From Scalesia atractyloides (Eukaryota; Streptophyta; Magnoliopsida; Asterales; Asteraceae), in assembly GCA_947069175.1 (NCBI GenBank), contig CAMTDV010000022.1:39599027-39663026 (forward strand): a stretch of DNA of 64,000 bases. Direction: 5' to 3'. Positions within the stretch are counted from its first letter, which is position 1; every line of letters begins with the position of its first letter. Both the position numbers and the translations under genes were made by a program. Below, in pieces: positions 12,397 to 23,200 of this stretch. The notes beneath the pieces are model-generated. The model was not told where the DNA came from and searched no databases. It saw only the letters and a program-made list of their open reading frames with translations.

Positions 12397-13728
12397 CTAC
12401 GGTTGTTGTTGTAGTACCTCATGTTGCTCCGGTTGTACTCGTTGATCTTGCTCAACACCTTGCATATTCCAACTAACATCTTGAAATCCAGGTCTTAAAC
12501 GTTCATCTAACACCTTCTGATATTCCAATGTATCTCCATTACATTTCTTCACCTCAACCAAATGTAAAGATGGAGCTAACTCAAAAATCTCCGCATCAAT
12601 CCACAAAATTCCCTTTTTACCCTCGGTTGTCGCGTCCAGTTTCAACAACCCTGCTTCTCTTTTGCTCACTTTCATCCCCAAACATTTTCCAATTTCCTCT
12701 AGTTTAGATCGAATAACCGAAGCAGGCTGCCAAATGGTAAATCTTGCTTCTTTCTTTTGTGCATGTTCTTCAAACAATGTCGTCAAATTAAACCCCGGAG
12801 ATAGAAAAATAATATCAAATGCATTCATATTTGGAGGGTTCATCGAATCTTGATCTTCCGCAACATTTGTGATCGTGCCAGATCCTGAGGGCTTGTCCGC
12901 ATTTTCCTCTTTCGAACATTTTACCATTTTAAACCATGGATTTTCCTTAATTTTCGGAATTGCGATTCTGTTTACCGGATTCGGATCCAATATTCGCGAG
13001 ATCAACTTCCTTACATCAGCTTGAAACCAACTTGGAAATCTAAACTCTGATTTCCCGATCTTTCTATAAATTTCCACTAAATTTGAATCACGAAATGGAA
13101 GATAACCGGCTAATAAAACAAACAAGATCACCCCACAAGACCAAACATCCGCTTTATCCCCATCATACCCTCTTCGAGTAATCACTTCCGGTGCCACATA
13201 AGCAGGGGTCCCACACGTGGTGTGTAACAACCCATCTTGACGCTTAGATTCAGCAAGCGCACTTAACCCAAAATCAGAAACTTTTAAATTCTCATTCTCG
13301 TCTAGTAACAAGTTTTCTGGTTTTAAATCGCGATGATAGACCCCTCTGCTATGGCAAAAATCTACAGCATTGATTAACTGATGAAAATATCTACGCGCGG
13401 TTTGCTCTTTTAGCTTTCCATTCGCGACCTTATTGAAAAGCTCACCCCCTTTTGCATACTCTAATGCAAAATATATTTTTGTTTTGGTAGCCATGACTTC
13501 ATAAAGTTGTAAGATGTTAGGGTGTCTCACTAGTTTCATAATAGATATTTCTCTCTTGATTTGGTTAATAAGCCCGACTCGTATCACCTTCTCTTTGTCT
13601 ATTACCTTAATTGCTACGCTTTGGCCCGTTGTTAAATTGCGCGCGAAGTAAACCTTAGCGAACGTGCCTTGACCAAGTAATCGCCCTAACTCGTATCTTT
13701 CCATCAGGATATTCTCTTTGATGTCCAT
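12397..13728 (-). CDS. CIPK: CBL-interacting protein kinase (CIPK/SnRK3), intronless coding clade
   Basis: A 443-residue Ser/Thr kinase that, in this family, is activated by calcium-loaded CBL proteins and phosphorylates ion transporters and other stress or nutrition targets at membranes. The kinase domain spans about residues 12-266: glycine loop GQGTFAKV (19-26), catalytic lysine 41 in VAIK, HRDLKPEN with Asp134, DFG with Asp152, and an activation segment ending APE (179-181). The regulatory half has the CBL-binding NAF motif (MNAFDII, 301-307), then a PP2C-interaction-like stretch about 325-353. Length and order are normal. The start is the first ATG in frame; the next in-frame Met is residue 9. 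The coding region has no intron, which fits the intronless CIPK2/10/20-like clade; the exact orthologue is not resolved. The only oddity is Phe308 just after the NAF core, where related proteins usually have a small residue. The gene looks intact and is flanked by repeats. Confidence 0.96.
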   Translation of the reverse strand: MDIKENILMERYELGRLLGQGTFAKVYFARNLTTGQSVAIKVIDKEKVIRVGLINQIKREISIMKLVRHPNILQLYEVMATKTKIYFALEYAKGGELFNKVANGKLKEQTARRYFHQLINAVDFCHSRGVYHRDLKPENLLLDENENLKVSDFGLSALAESKRQDGLLHTTCGTPAYVAPEVITRRGYDGDKADVWSCGVILFVLLAGYLPFRDSNLVEIYRKIGKSEFRFPSWFQADVRKLISRILDPNPVNRIAIPKIKENPWFKMVKCSKEENADKPSGSGTITNVAEDQDSMNPPNMNAFDIIFLSPGFNLTTLFEEHAQKKEARFTIWQPASVIRSKLEEIGKCLGMKVSKREAGLLKLDATTEGKKGILWIDAEIFELAPSLHLVEVKKCNGDTLEYQKVLDERLRPGFQDVSWNMQGVEQDQRVQPEQHEVLQQQP

Positions 13729-13748
13729 ATTTTCTTGTGTAGCAGATC

Positions 13749-13778
13749 TTAAATATGTAATGATCCAAGGCTAGACAT
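13749..13778 (-). promoter_or_regulatory. Nine-residue upstream ORF in the CIPK leader
   Basis: In the second leader exon an ATG at 13778 opens MSSLGSLHI and closes with TAA at 13749-13751, 20 bases before the kinase ATG. It starts six bases after the proposed splice acceptor, so it would be in the mature mRNA. Such ORFs can lower translation of the main ORF; whether this one does is inference. Confidence 0.55.
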
Positions 13779-13784
13779 CAGAAT

Positions 13785-15043
13785 CTGAAAACAAAAATGT
13801 TTATGCTTTTTAATACAATAGATGAAAAAGGCTGCTAATGGGTCGTGTTTGCATTGAAGATTGGTGGGTCGCACAAACCCAAAAAATTTACACAAACCCG
13901 AGCACGGCATGCGTGTGCTCAGGTGCACACTGGACACGAACACGACATCGACATGTTTAACCCGAAAAATAATAATAAATTTTATTCACTATTAATACTT
14001 AAAAATTCGACCTTTACATATTATTTTTATTTCTTTTAAGTCATTGATTTTTGACATAAAAATTACCCAAACATATTCCAAAAAAACTAATAATATAAAT
14101 ACAAAACTCAAACAGGTCAAAATGCGAACCTGACAGATTGACACAAACACCACCCGTTTAGCTACACATGTTCTACCCCGAAAGTAACCCGGACCCATTT
14201 AGCCGAAACCCAAATATGCGAATTTCGTTTTAGTTTCATGTTGGCGGTGTTGGGAAATTCACTATAGATATCATACCAAAATTTGATATGCAGAATCTGA
14301 TTTGAATCATCTACCAAAAGAACTGATCTAATTACCAAATTTCATCAGAGTTTTTTAATATAAACTCAAAACCACACCAGAATTTAAATTCTTGCTATTA
14401 ATTAGTGTTAAAGCTAGCTTGGGGAGGGAGAACCCTCCCGCGGTCAGGGGTACCATGCATTTACCATTTTTTTTTAGTGTTAAAGCAACAAATAAAACCT
14501 AAATCTATAACCCAAAACAATAACAAATTATTACATTTTTAAAATTAATTATGTGTAAAGTATACCAACTTATTTTTAAAATTTAACTTTTTACATAAAA
14601 ACGAAATGGTTTTAAGTAATTCGTATAAAACGTAATTTAAATAACTAAAAAATAAATAAATAGGCTAAACAGGTCAACGCACGACGAACACAACCTGTTT
14701 GGCTAAACAAGTTCGTGCATTTAACCCCAAAGTGACCCGAACCCATAAAGACTAAACCCAATCTGCGAATTTAGTGTTAGTTATAGTCGAAATTCACACT
14801 AGATTTCATGCTAAAACTTGATATGCATAATCTGATGTCAATTAATTACCAAATAGCAAATTGAACTCAAACATTTGCTATTATTAATCAGCAACAAATA
14901 AAACCTAAACCCAAATTCTAACACAAAGCAATCACTTATTCGACATATATCTCTAGTGAACTACTGATGATCATATACAACATCATTTTCGAAACGATTG
15001 TAAATCATGATGAATGCTATAACGAGAAAATTCAATAACTTAC
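13785..15043 (-). other. Proposed 5'-leader intron of the CIPK gene
   Basis: On the minus strand a strong donor (AATCAG then GTAAGT, boundary 15044/15043) and an acceptor with pyrimidine tract (TTTTTGTTTTCAG, ending 13785) bound a 1,259-bp AT-rich intron that ends 56 bases before the kinase ATG. The first exon would be the purine-rich leader just above 15044. This is prediction from consensus sites only; leader introns are common in plant kinase genes and often raise expression. Confidence 0.6.
14110..14945. repeat. Imperfect direct repeat inside the leader intron
   Basis: A segment of roughly 280-420 bases starting AAACAGGTCAA occurs at 14110 and again at 14668. Shared blocks include TGATATGCA with AATCTGAT, and GCAACAAATAAAACCTAAA (about 14485 and 14890). 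A third weak match lies near 13830-13960. It looks like an old duplicated repeat; no ends were found. Confidence 0.5.
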
Positions 15044-15724
15044 CTGATTACGATTAGAGAGCTCGAGAAGAGACGAAGCTCAAAAAATATTCTGGTGTAA
15101 TTTAGAGCCAAACACGATTAATATACATGGAATTTACACATGCAACTGCAATGGTTTAAAAGAAAGGTAACTATATTTGAGAAAAGAAAAAACATTACCA
15201 ATAATAAGATCTTCGGAAACATGAATCCACGCTCATGAAAATGCAAACTCCTTCACTGGTGTCCTCGACGGTCTTTGGAATTGGTGCTTCATCCCCTTGC
15301 CTTTTTCGTTGTCGACGTTTGGATGTAGTTGGGTTTCAGGTATGGGTTGCGACATTTGTGAAGAAGAGAAGAAAAAACTAGGGGGCGATTGTGACATTGG
15401 TGGGCGATGATGCATGACCTGGCTCACCTAATAGCAAACCGCTCAACACCTATTTTGTCCTAATAAAGATCCTAAATATTCTGGAACATTCTATTCCATA
15501 TAGATATACATCATTAACTTATAGGACCTCTATCAAGGAAGGAAGATTTACCATATCTCATACTTTTCGGGTAGAATCCCAATACAATTATAACTCCTAA
15601 AGGAAAAACCCTAACCACCGAACACTATAAAATAAACGAGACCAAATCAAAGTTAGGACATTCCAACTCTCAATACTCCCTCACAAATACTTTAGTTCTC
15701 CCAATCGGATAGTTATTCTTTTGC
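15044..15724. other. Upstream region of CIPK; no other gene seen
   Basis: This holds the proposed first leader exon (from 15044 upward on the minus strand) and probably the promoter. No clear minus-strand TATA box was found. A plus-strand TATA-like CTATAAAATA occurs near 15625 without a recognisable gene after it. Confidence 0.35.
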
Positions 15725-16451
15725 AACACCTTTTCTTGAAGCTCGACATCACCAATGGTTTATACGAATTCAGCAAATCCCTCATGTTATCAACTGAGAT
15801 ATTTAGAATCCTACACCAATTACATACTTTGTTCCATACAACAGCCGCCAAGTAGCAAGTTACAAAAAGATGATCGTAGTCTTCATCTTGTACACCACAT
15901 AACCTATATATAGTTGACCCGTGATAAACGTGTTGCTTCTACAGATTCTTTAGAGTGGGTAACCTATTTTAAGAGCCTCGCCACACAATTTGGAGCCTAG
16001 TTCACCCAATATTTGGGGCAATGGGTAGCTGCAAATCTAGAAAGTAATGACCTGCAAGAAGATACCATCGTTGTCCGGGCAGCACTTCCATCTGCAATCG
16101 TTGCGTATTTGTTTTTTTCCAGCGAATATAGTTCTAAATATCTTTTTTTTTCAGCAGCCTATTTCCACTCCAATTGTCTAACCAGAATCTTGCACTATTA
16201 CCATTACCGATTACAGCTTCCGTCAATTAAGAAACATGTGAATCCGAGTCCACCAAGTCTTTTCCAATCTTAATAATTCCGTTCCACACCCCGGTAATAC
16301 CGGCTTTAATTTAGGTACAACCACGAGTTAGGATTAAAGTGAATAGCCGACATGGTTCTTCACTAGTTGCCGCCTTTGTTCTTGTATCTCCACCACCACT
16401 TTAAAAGTAGGCCCATATTCATGTCCCTTAATGAACCAAACCTGAGCCCAC
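15725..16451 (-). pseudogene. LINE reverse-transcriptase gene, 3' part (zinc-binding domain)
   Basis: On the minus strand, 15905 to 15729 reads as the zinc-binding domain that follows plant LINE reverse transcriptase, with LCGVQDEDYDHLFVTC and AAVVWNKVCNW. Nearer 16451 the frame reads GGLRFGSLRDMN and LLLKWWWRY, the block typical of the end of RT. Reading continues from the fragment at 42761-44490 once the intervening TRIM is removed, so the two are one interrupted LINE. Stops and frameshifts are present; it is inactive. Confidence 0.8.
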
Positions 16452-16570
16452 CTTTTTGTTACATACCAAACGAGAGAATTCAACCCAAAGACTAGTATGG
16501 TGGGTGAGAGAGCCCATTTGGTATATAAACCCCATATTAGTTGCCCATACAACCTATGTGGGACAAGTCC

Positions 16571-16984
16571 TGTTGATATAGTATGTCTATCGCCTACATC
16601 TTTGAGTCATGTCTGTGTATGTAACAGGGCTTAAAATGTTAGATTTGAAATTGTAAGTTTCACTTCGTATGAAGTGATCACTTCGTACGAAGGTAGCTTA
16701 GTAGTCAACTTCGTATGAAGTTGATTCACTTCGTACGAAGTTAACAATCTCAGATCGCACGAGGGTAATCGTCTATATATAGTGTCGTGTGTTCATAGTT
16801 TTCTAAGTTTTGGAGTTTCCAAAGGGGAAATGCTTCCAATTTCTCCAGCTTATAAAGATGTATACTCTTTCGGTATGAATGAATAATTCGACTTCTGCTT
16901 CTACTCCGTTCTTAATAACATTCTACCGAATTAGTTCTTTTCCACCCAAACTTCTGTCTAATCATGCCGGTTCCTGGACTCTCA
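16571..16984 (+). repeat. 5' LTR of the nested Sirevirus
   Basis: The LTR starts TGTTGATATAGTATG and ends GGACTCTCA, two bases before the primer site. It is 414 bp, against 390 bp for the 3' LTR and 401 bp for the duplicated copy at 58086. Part of the difference is in the number of palindromic units. Confidence 0.9.
16661..16782 (+). promoter_or_regulatory. Palindrome array and TATA box of the Sirevirus LTR
   Basis: Four palindromes lie at 16661-16676 (CACTTCGTATGAAGTG), 16679-16693, 16707-16722 (AACTTCGTATGAAGTT) and 16727-16742, followed by CTATATATAG at 16773-16782. Flanking bases of some units change on both sides together (C..G against A..T). Palindromic repeats upstream of TATA are a known feature of Sirevirus LTRs; the protein bound is not known. 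Confidence 0.75.
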
Positions 16985-16986
16985 AG

Positions 16987-16998
16987 TGGTATCAGAGC
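16987..16998 (+). promoter_or_regulatory. Primer binding site, initiator tRNA-Met type
   Basis: TGGTATCAGAGC is complementary to the 3' end of initiator tRNA-Met and lies two bases after the 5' LTR, where minus-strand DNA synthesis would begin. Confidence 0.93.
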
Positions 16999-17872
16999 TA
17001 CGGAAGCTCTACTTGTAATCGTTTGCGAATCGGACGAATTTCGAACTGATTCAGTTGAGTTTCAATCTACTTTGGTTAATTTTTAATCAGTTTCTATGTG
17101 TTTCGGACATTTATTCAATGATTTTCGACGTGTTTCGGACAAGTTTCAATCTGATTTGGTTTGTTTCGAATCGAGTTTTGAACATTTCAGGTTGTTTGTA
17201 TTGATTACAGATTATTTTCAAGTATAAAATAAACTGAAATCAGGTTTAATCGCATTAAAAATAATCACGTTGTTGTTTCAAATCTGGAAATTGAAGGTGT
17301 AGTGTTATAGTTCTTGTTTAGATCTGAATCGGTGTTGAACCTCAGCGAATCATACCCAGATCTGAATGATATCTAAGTGTAGAATCAGGAGAAGCAAATT
17401 GATTTAGTTACGTCCGTGAAATCTGATTGTTTGTTGGTGTGTATAGTATCGAAGTTGAAGAGAAAGTTTGAAACACAGATCTATTTTTTAGTGGTCGTGA
17501 CAATTATCGAATAGTATAAAAAAATATTGTTGATGCATAAAGTTAGGATTTAGTGTTTTATTACAAAGAAGAAGGGTGAAGTGTTGTTTTAGTGTGTATT
17601 TGTGAGGAAGAAACTGCATATTTGTGACATTTTTGTTTGATGGTATAAAAATTGAAGAAATATAAGTGATAGTTGATTTGGTTGGTAATATTAGGGTTGA
17701 TCTATAGTACAAATCTTGAGATATCTACATGAATATAGTGAATAAATTGATTTGAGAATCAATATAAGTCTTTTATATTCAAAGAGGTTTTTGAGAAAAG
17801 TGTTCTGAAGTATTAAGAGTTTTGTGAAGTTAATAAAAGAAAAGCATGTTTGGATATTGGAAACTAGAAAGT
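16999..17872 (+). other. Sirevirus untranslated leader
   Basis: AT-rich non-coding leader with repeated GTTTCGGAC and GTTTCAATC motifs. Its last five bases (AAAGT) are the target duplication of the following solo LTR. The leader resumes at 28494 and no gag ORF appears before the protease. Confidence 0.6.
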
Positions 17873-20290
17873 TGTGACAAATGGCAAATAACCGGTAATT
17901 CCGTACAATCTCATCACTATTTGTATTACATAATCTCATGCATTTTATCGAAATTTGATTTCGTAACTAATTCGTACGTCATATCACAAGTATCATGACA
18001 AGTAAATCAGGTCATACATATACTGGTTTCCGTCACGATGCGAAACAAACCAAACAATGCCCTAAAAGTGTTGGTAGAAAGTGTTGGGCGCACTATTCGC
18101 GGTTGCACTATTCGTGTCAAGCAAAACCACTAAAACGAAACATAACAACGAATAACGACATGCTAATGCCATAACTGAGTCCATATACATATGAAAACAC
18201 TAACGAGAGAACACCTATTTCGAAAATATATAACTTTCCGGTACAACGCCTAATTTCAAAATTGTCCGTTTCGACCAGAAAGGCGACAATTTCAGTTTGT
18301 CCGCAACATTTATTCGGTAGATTCCGAGATCCAGAATTTTAACAAAACAATGTTGAACACCCTAAAACAATATGAGAATAGCAGGAATACATAAAAGACA
18401 TCGTTTCCGGTCATACGACAAACAGTGCACAACTTGACGGGAAAGCGATCGTTTGTCGAACCGACGAACATTTTAATGGCTGATAGCCTCATGCATCCGT
18501 CTAGAGAACTAGTTAAGCCTCATTTGGGACTCGGAGTCCTTTCAACCATCTTGAGGTCACGGAAACACAACTTCCGGAAATGTTCGACGACAAAATATAT
18601 AAGTGCCGGTATCGAGCGAACGATTGAACGGAAAGCTTTTCGGCCATCCTAACTCAACATATATTCGACTAGCGAACTAGTTAAGCATATTTCTAGATCG
18701 GAAGTGCCCTAAATAAACGCCATGACACTTATGGTGGTCAAAAACCAAAGCTTCCGGTACGAAATAATAAAGTTCGTATATTAGCCGATATTGTGCCGAT
18801 GAGCAAACTAGTGACGTTTTCGTTATCCAAAACTTATACCAATTAGTCAAGAGGACTAATTAACATGGTTTAACACCCTAAACCCTAATTACTTGCTAAT
18901 GATACAACATCAACCTCTAATCACCATACTTAAGTTAATTACCTCAATATCTAATAAATAAACACATGTTATAAAAACTGTTACACTTAACCCCCCCCCC
19001 TCATTTGGCGGATTCAAGTAGGTCCCACACCCATTTGATTTGTGTTGAAAATAGGCAAGTCTAAGCATGGTCATTAGATCTTATATTGATGGATGGAAGA
19101 TTTATGAAACATGATCATTTTTTATATAACAACTACATCACATTTCTTATCATTTTCACCTTCAAAAAAACGCACAACTCTTCTCCTTCTCTCTCTTACC
19201 CCATGGCTCAAACCACCACCACTACACCACCACATTTCCACCATTAAACACCTCATTTTATACACTTTAAAGCCATTACAAGATCATCCAAGGTGCTTGC
19301 AAGGATGGAGAATCATTAGGGTTTTCTTGGAGCTTCATCTTCTTCCTAAATCTTCACTAATCTTGTGCAAACTTTGTAAGATAAATTCCTTCATATTGAA
19401 GCTTCTTACAATGCCTAGTTTAAGGAAGTACAAGTTGATCATCTTGAAAGTAAAGAAAATACAACTCAAAAACCCTAAACCTCACCATAATAATAACACT
19501 AAATATAGTTATTATGTGTTGATTATGTGCTTATATGTTAACTAGTTAGCATGATGATGTTGATTATGATAAAGTAAGGTGTTTAAAGTAGATGATCTTG
19601 TATGAATAATAATATAAATGATGATTTAAACATGGTGATGTTTAAATCTAAACAAGATCATCAACCTCATGATCCATGAAGATTACTACAACTTAAAAAT
19701 GATTTACTACACATGTGTGGTTTTTATAATAAATAAACACCATGATCTAGATTATAATCATCTTAAAATGTGTAGTAAACAAAGGAGGTTAAAGTGGAAA
19801 TGATGATTGGAAAGAATGACTAAAAATGGTGACTTAAACGATCTAATAAAAATATAAAGATCTCATTATTTTTAAGGAAAAGTAGTGAAAATATATATAC
19901 AAAGATCATGGATGATGAGGTGCATAAGTTGTAAACAAGATGGTATGAAATCTTAAGTTGATAATTGATTTTGATTATGGGTTTAAATGTGGTTTAATAC
20001 GTTCTTTAAAACATGGAAAACGTCTTAGTTTAGGGGAAACTATGGCGAAATTTTCTAAAAATCTAATCACGATTAAAGTATGATTAACGGAGTGATTAAC
20101 AGGACTAAACGCGATTAGTGACCTAAACCGTCATTAAGGAAGTTTTAATGACAAAGGTTAAACCCTAACCATCCAAGAGTTTAACAAGTGGGTATATATA
20201 ATTTACAAGTTAAAAATAAGTAATTCTTACACACACACACATATATATATATATATACTTGTGGGAATTAAAAACATATATATATGTGTG

Positions 20291-23200
20291 TGTTGTATAA
20301 CAACTAGCCTATTAACATATAGAGATAAAGAGAGAATGGTAAACATATATCTTATTCATATGTAAGTATAAAATACAAAGCCTCTACTTATAGACCCATA
20401 CATTAATATAAGAGTAAATACAAAAGAGGAGTTAAAGATGTGGAGAGTCACTCTTTATGATGTATTCATAACACTCCCCCTTGACTATCCACATGATGAA
20501 ATATTATAGTATTCTTCTAATACGCTTGGTGATGTTGCCTCATTAAAAACCTTGCTAGGAAAACCCAGTGGGATAGAAAAAGAGTGCAGCGTGTATTTCC
20601 CCCCCTAATACTTCTGGATAAGATTTGTTTACTCGTTAAGAACCTTACTAAGAAAACTTGATAACGGAAAACTTAGTGAAGAGGAACGAATAACGTGTAT
20701 ATTACTCCCCCTCATTTTAATATGTATCTTTTAAGTGAGAATGTCAATCGTCTTTGAAAGTTTCTCATAACTTGGTAGTCAATGAATTGTTGATTGATCT
20801 CCTTATGTGCAATTCTTTAAACTAAGCAATGATGCATGACCTTCATGTTAGACTTCTACTGCCTCCTCTCATATATACGTACGACAAGATCAACAACCGT
20901 GTTGTGTTACATTCCCTGTATCAACAAGGCTAACAAAACTTGTTTTGATTGGTTAGTAAAATAATATTTCATACCTTAGATGTATCAAAGTAGTTGTTTT
21001 AACTAATTCCAACTTCTCTTCGCTTGACAAATATTAAATTACGTCAATATATTCAATAAAAGATTTATAATCATGCATGGGTAACAAGAAATATTAATGC
21101 ACCCATTGCACTTAACTATGGTACTTCTCGACCAAAATTTTCAATTTACTTAATTGGAGATGATAAGGTTTCTTTTCTTTATTATATAATGAACAAAATT
21201 TAACGTTCTTTAAGGATGAGCTTTATTCATAGTAAAATGTCACAACAACTTCTAAATGTACTTTGATGGATTGATAAAAATATCATTACACATATACTCG
21301 AGCTGCAAGTTGAGAAATAATTACATTGAGTCAAGATCTTTCAAAAACATTTCTCTCTAAAAGCTTGACAGTTTCTCTCGATGATGTGTACATCATCACT
21401 GTAAACTGTGATTATAGCAAACTTTTAGAAGTGAAATTTTGATAGAAGCATGGCTAACTTAATCAAACTTATATCCCTCTTTATCACAATATCACATGAG
21501 TTATAAAACACTCAACCAGACTATTTTAATCCTTACACATTTTGTTAACTTTGTAGATAACGCTCTTAGGGTATTGATATTAATACTTCTAGCATCATCA
21601 ATCCATCATGGACTTTTTCCATCTTGACCAATTATATGTGCATTCACTCTTTAAGAGTTTTGATATATAAACTTTATCATTTAGCAAATCAACTGGAACA
21701 TCGATAACATCAAAATCACTTCCAATGAACATTGTACCATTCTTATACATTAGGATATCATAATCACCATGTTCTATTTATTCATTGTGTATATATTAGT
21801 GCAAAAATTACATCCTATGATGTCTCATATTACTTTAAGCACCCAACTGCTTTAGGAAACTCATCAAGAGTTCCAATCATAGTCAACGTATTAAATAATC
21901 ATAAAGTACTCAAATTTTAATATGCATATAAGAATCATAGTGTTCTCAAGAATTTACTTTACATGATTTTGATAATATAAATCCATCATGGAGCTTCATG
22001 TAAATTTCAATATCAAATGATACACAACATCCATAAGACGCATAACTATTCTCTCTTCGTATTACCAGATGAATAAAATATGAGAAAGTCACTGCATCCA
22101 CCACTTCAGAATGCGTCTCTTTATAATCAATCATGGGTTTTTGCGAAAATCCTCGTGCCACCAATTTTGCCTTATCTCATTTAAATTGATTTTCACATGA
22201 TTCACATAAATGACCCATTTGTATCTAACAAATTCAGTTGTATGGACTGTTGGTCCGAAAAACTTCCCATTTTATTAGAGAATTCAACTCTGCCTTATTT
22301 GCGTTTTTTTTTTCGCTTTTGGCCAATCATTTATATGTATGTATTAATTCATAGGCAGATCTTAAATTTTGATCCTATATACAAAAGTATAACGACGTCG
22401 TTTTAATTTCGATTCCAAAACATTTCTAGACATGATATAATTTACTAAGAGCTCTTTATTTTCAGGTACCTAAGGTTCTTCTGGAACCATCATGTCTAAT
22501 GTCTATTCAGGAGACCTTTTCACTATAGCCTTGACTTGACCATCTTCTTCATTACTTGCTCCAAATTTTTTCGAGTAATTTTATTTTTTTGAATCGACTA
22601 GCATACCATGCTTCAGGCTTGCAAGAAACTCACTACTAATATATGGTTTGTCCTTCTAGGACAATTAACTTAATTGGAGCATTAACAGTTGACTATGTGA
22701 CTTACTTAGTCACTGTATTTAGGTCAGTGAACTCGTCTGATAATTTATTCTTTTATATTGGTAAATGAATTATCTTTTGAACTTCTAGTTCATAGTTTAT
22801 AGTCTGAGGATCAAGATAACATGATAATTCATTCCATATAACCAAAAACCTTTGAAGGGACAAATTAGGTTTCTGACCAAAACCAACTATAACGAGAAAG
22901 AAATATGATAACTTGTTGGCTTGATGTGAATACATATAAAATTAAATATAAATATGAACCTTTTGCTTCATGATCAATTGGTTTTTAATCACTTGTAGAC
23001 ATTTACGTGATCGTCTCAACAATAACACTTATGCCAATGATCATTAATAACATGGGAATCAAATTCATCATTATATACAAAATAAATGTGCTAATCTGGA
23101 ATAATATGCTTGCTATCTTATTAGCTAAGTCACAAACGATCAGTACTTCAAGTTGCGAACTTGATAACCATTTAGACGAGGCATCGATTTCAAATTACTA

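Noticed and set aside
15233..15427. Minus-strand 64-codon frame upstream of CIPK
   Set aside because: No recognisable motif and it lies in the expected promoter or leader region.
19111..19545. 144-codon plus-strand open frame
   Set aside because: Lies within the solo LTR, low complexity, and not conserved as an ORF in the inverted copy at 36291.
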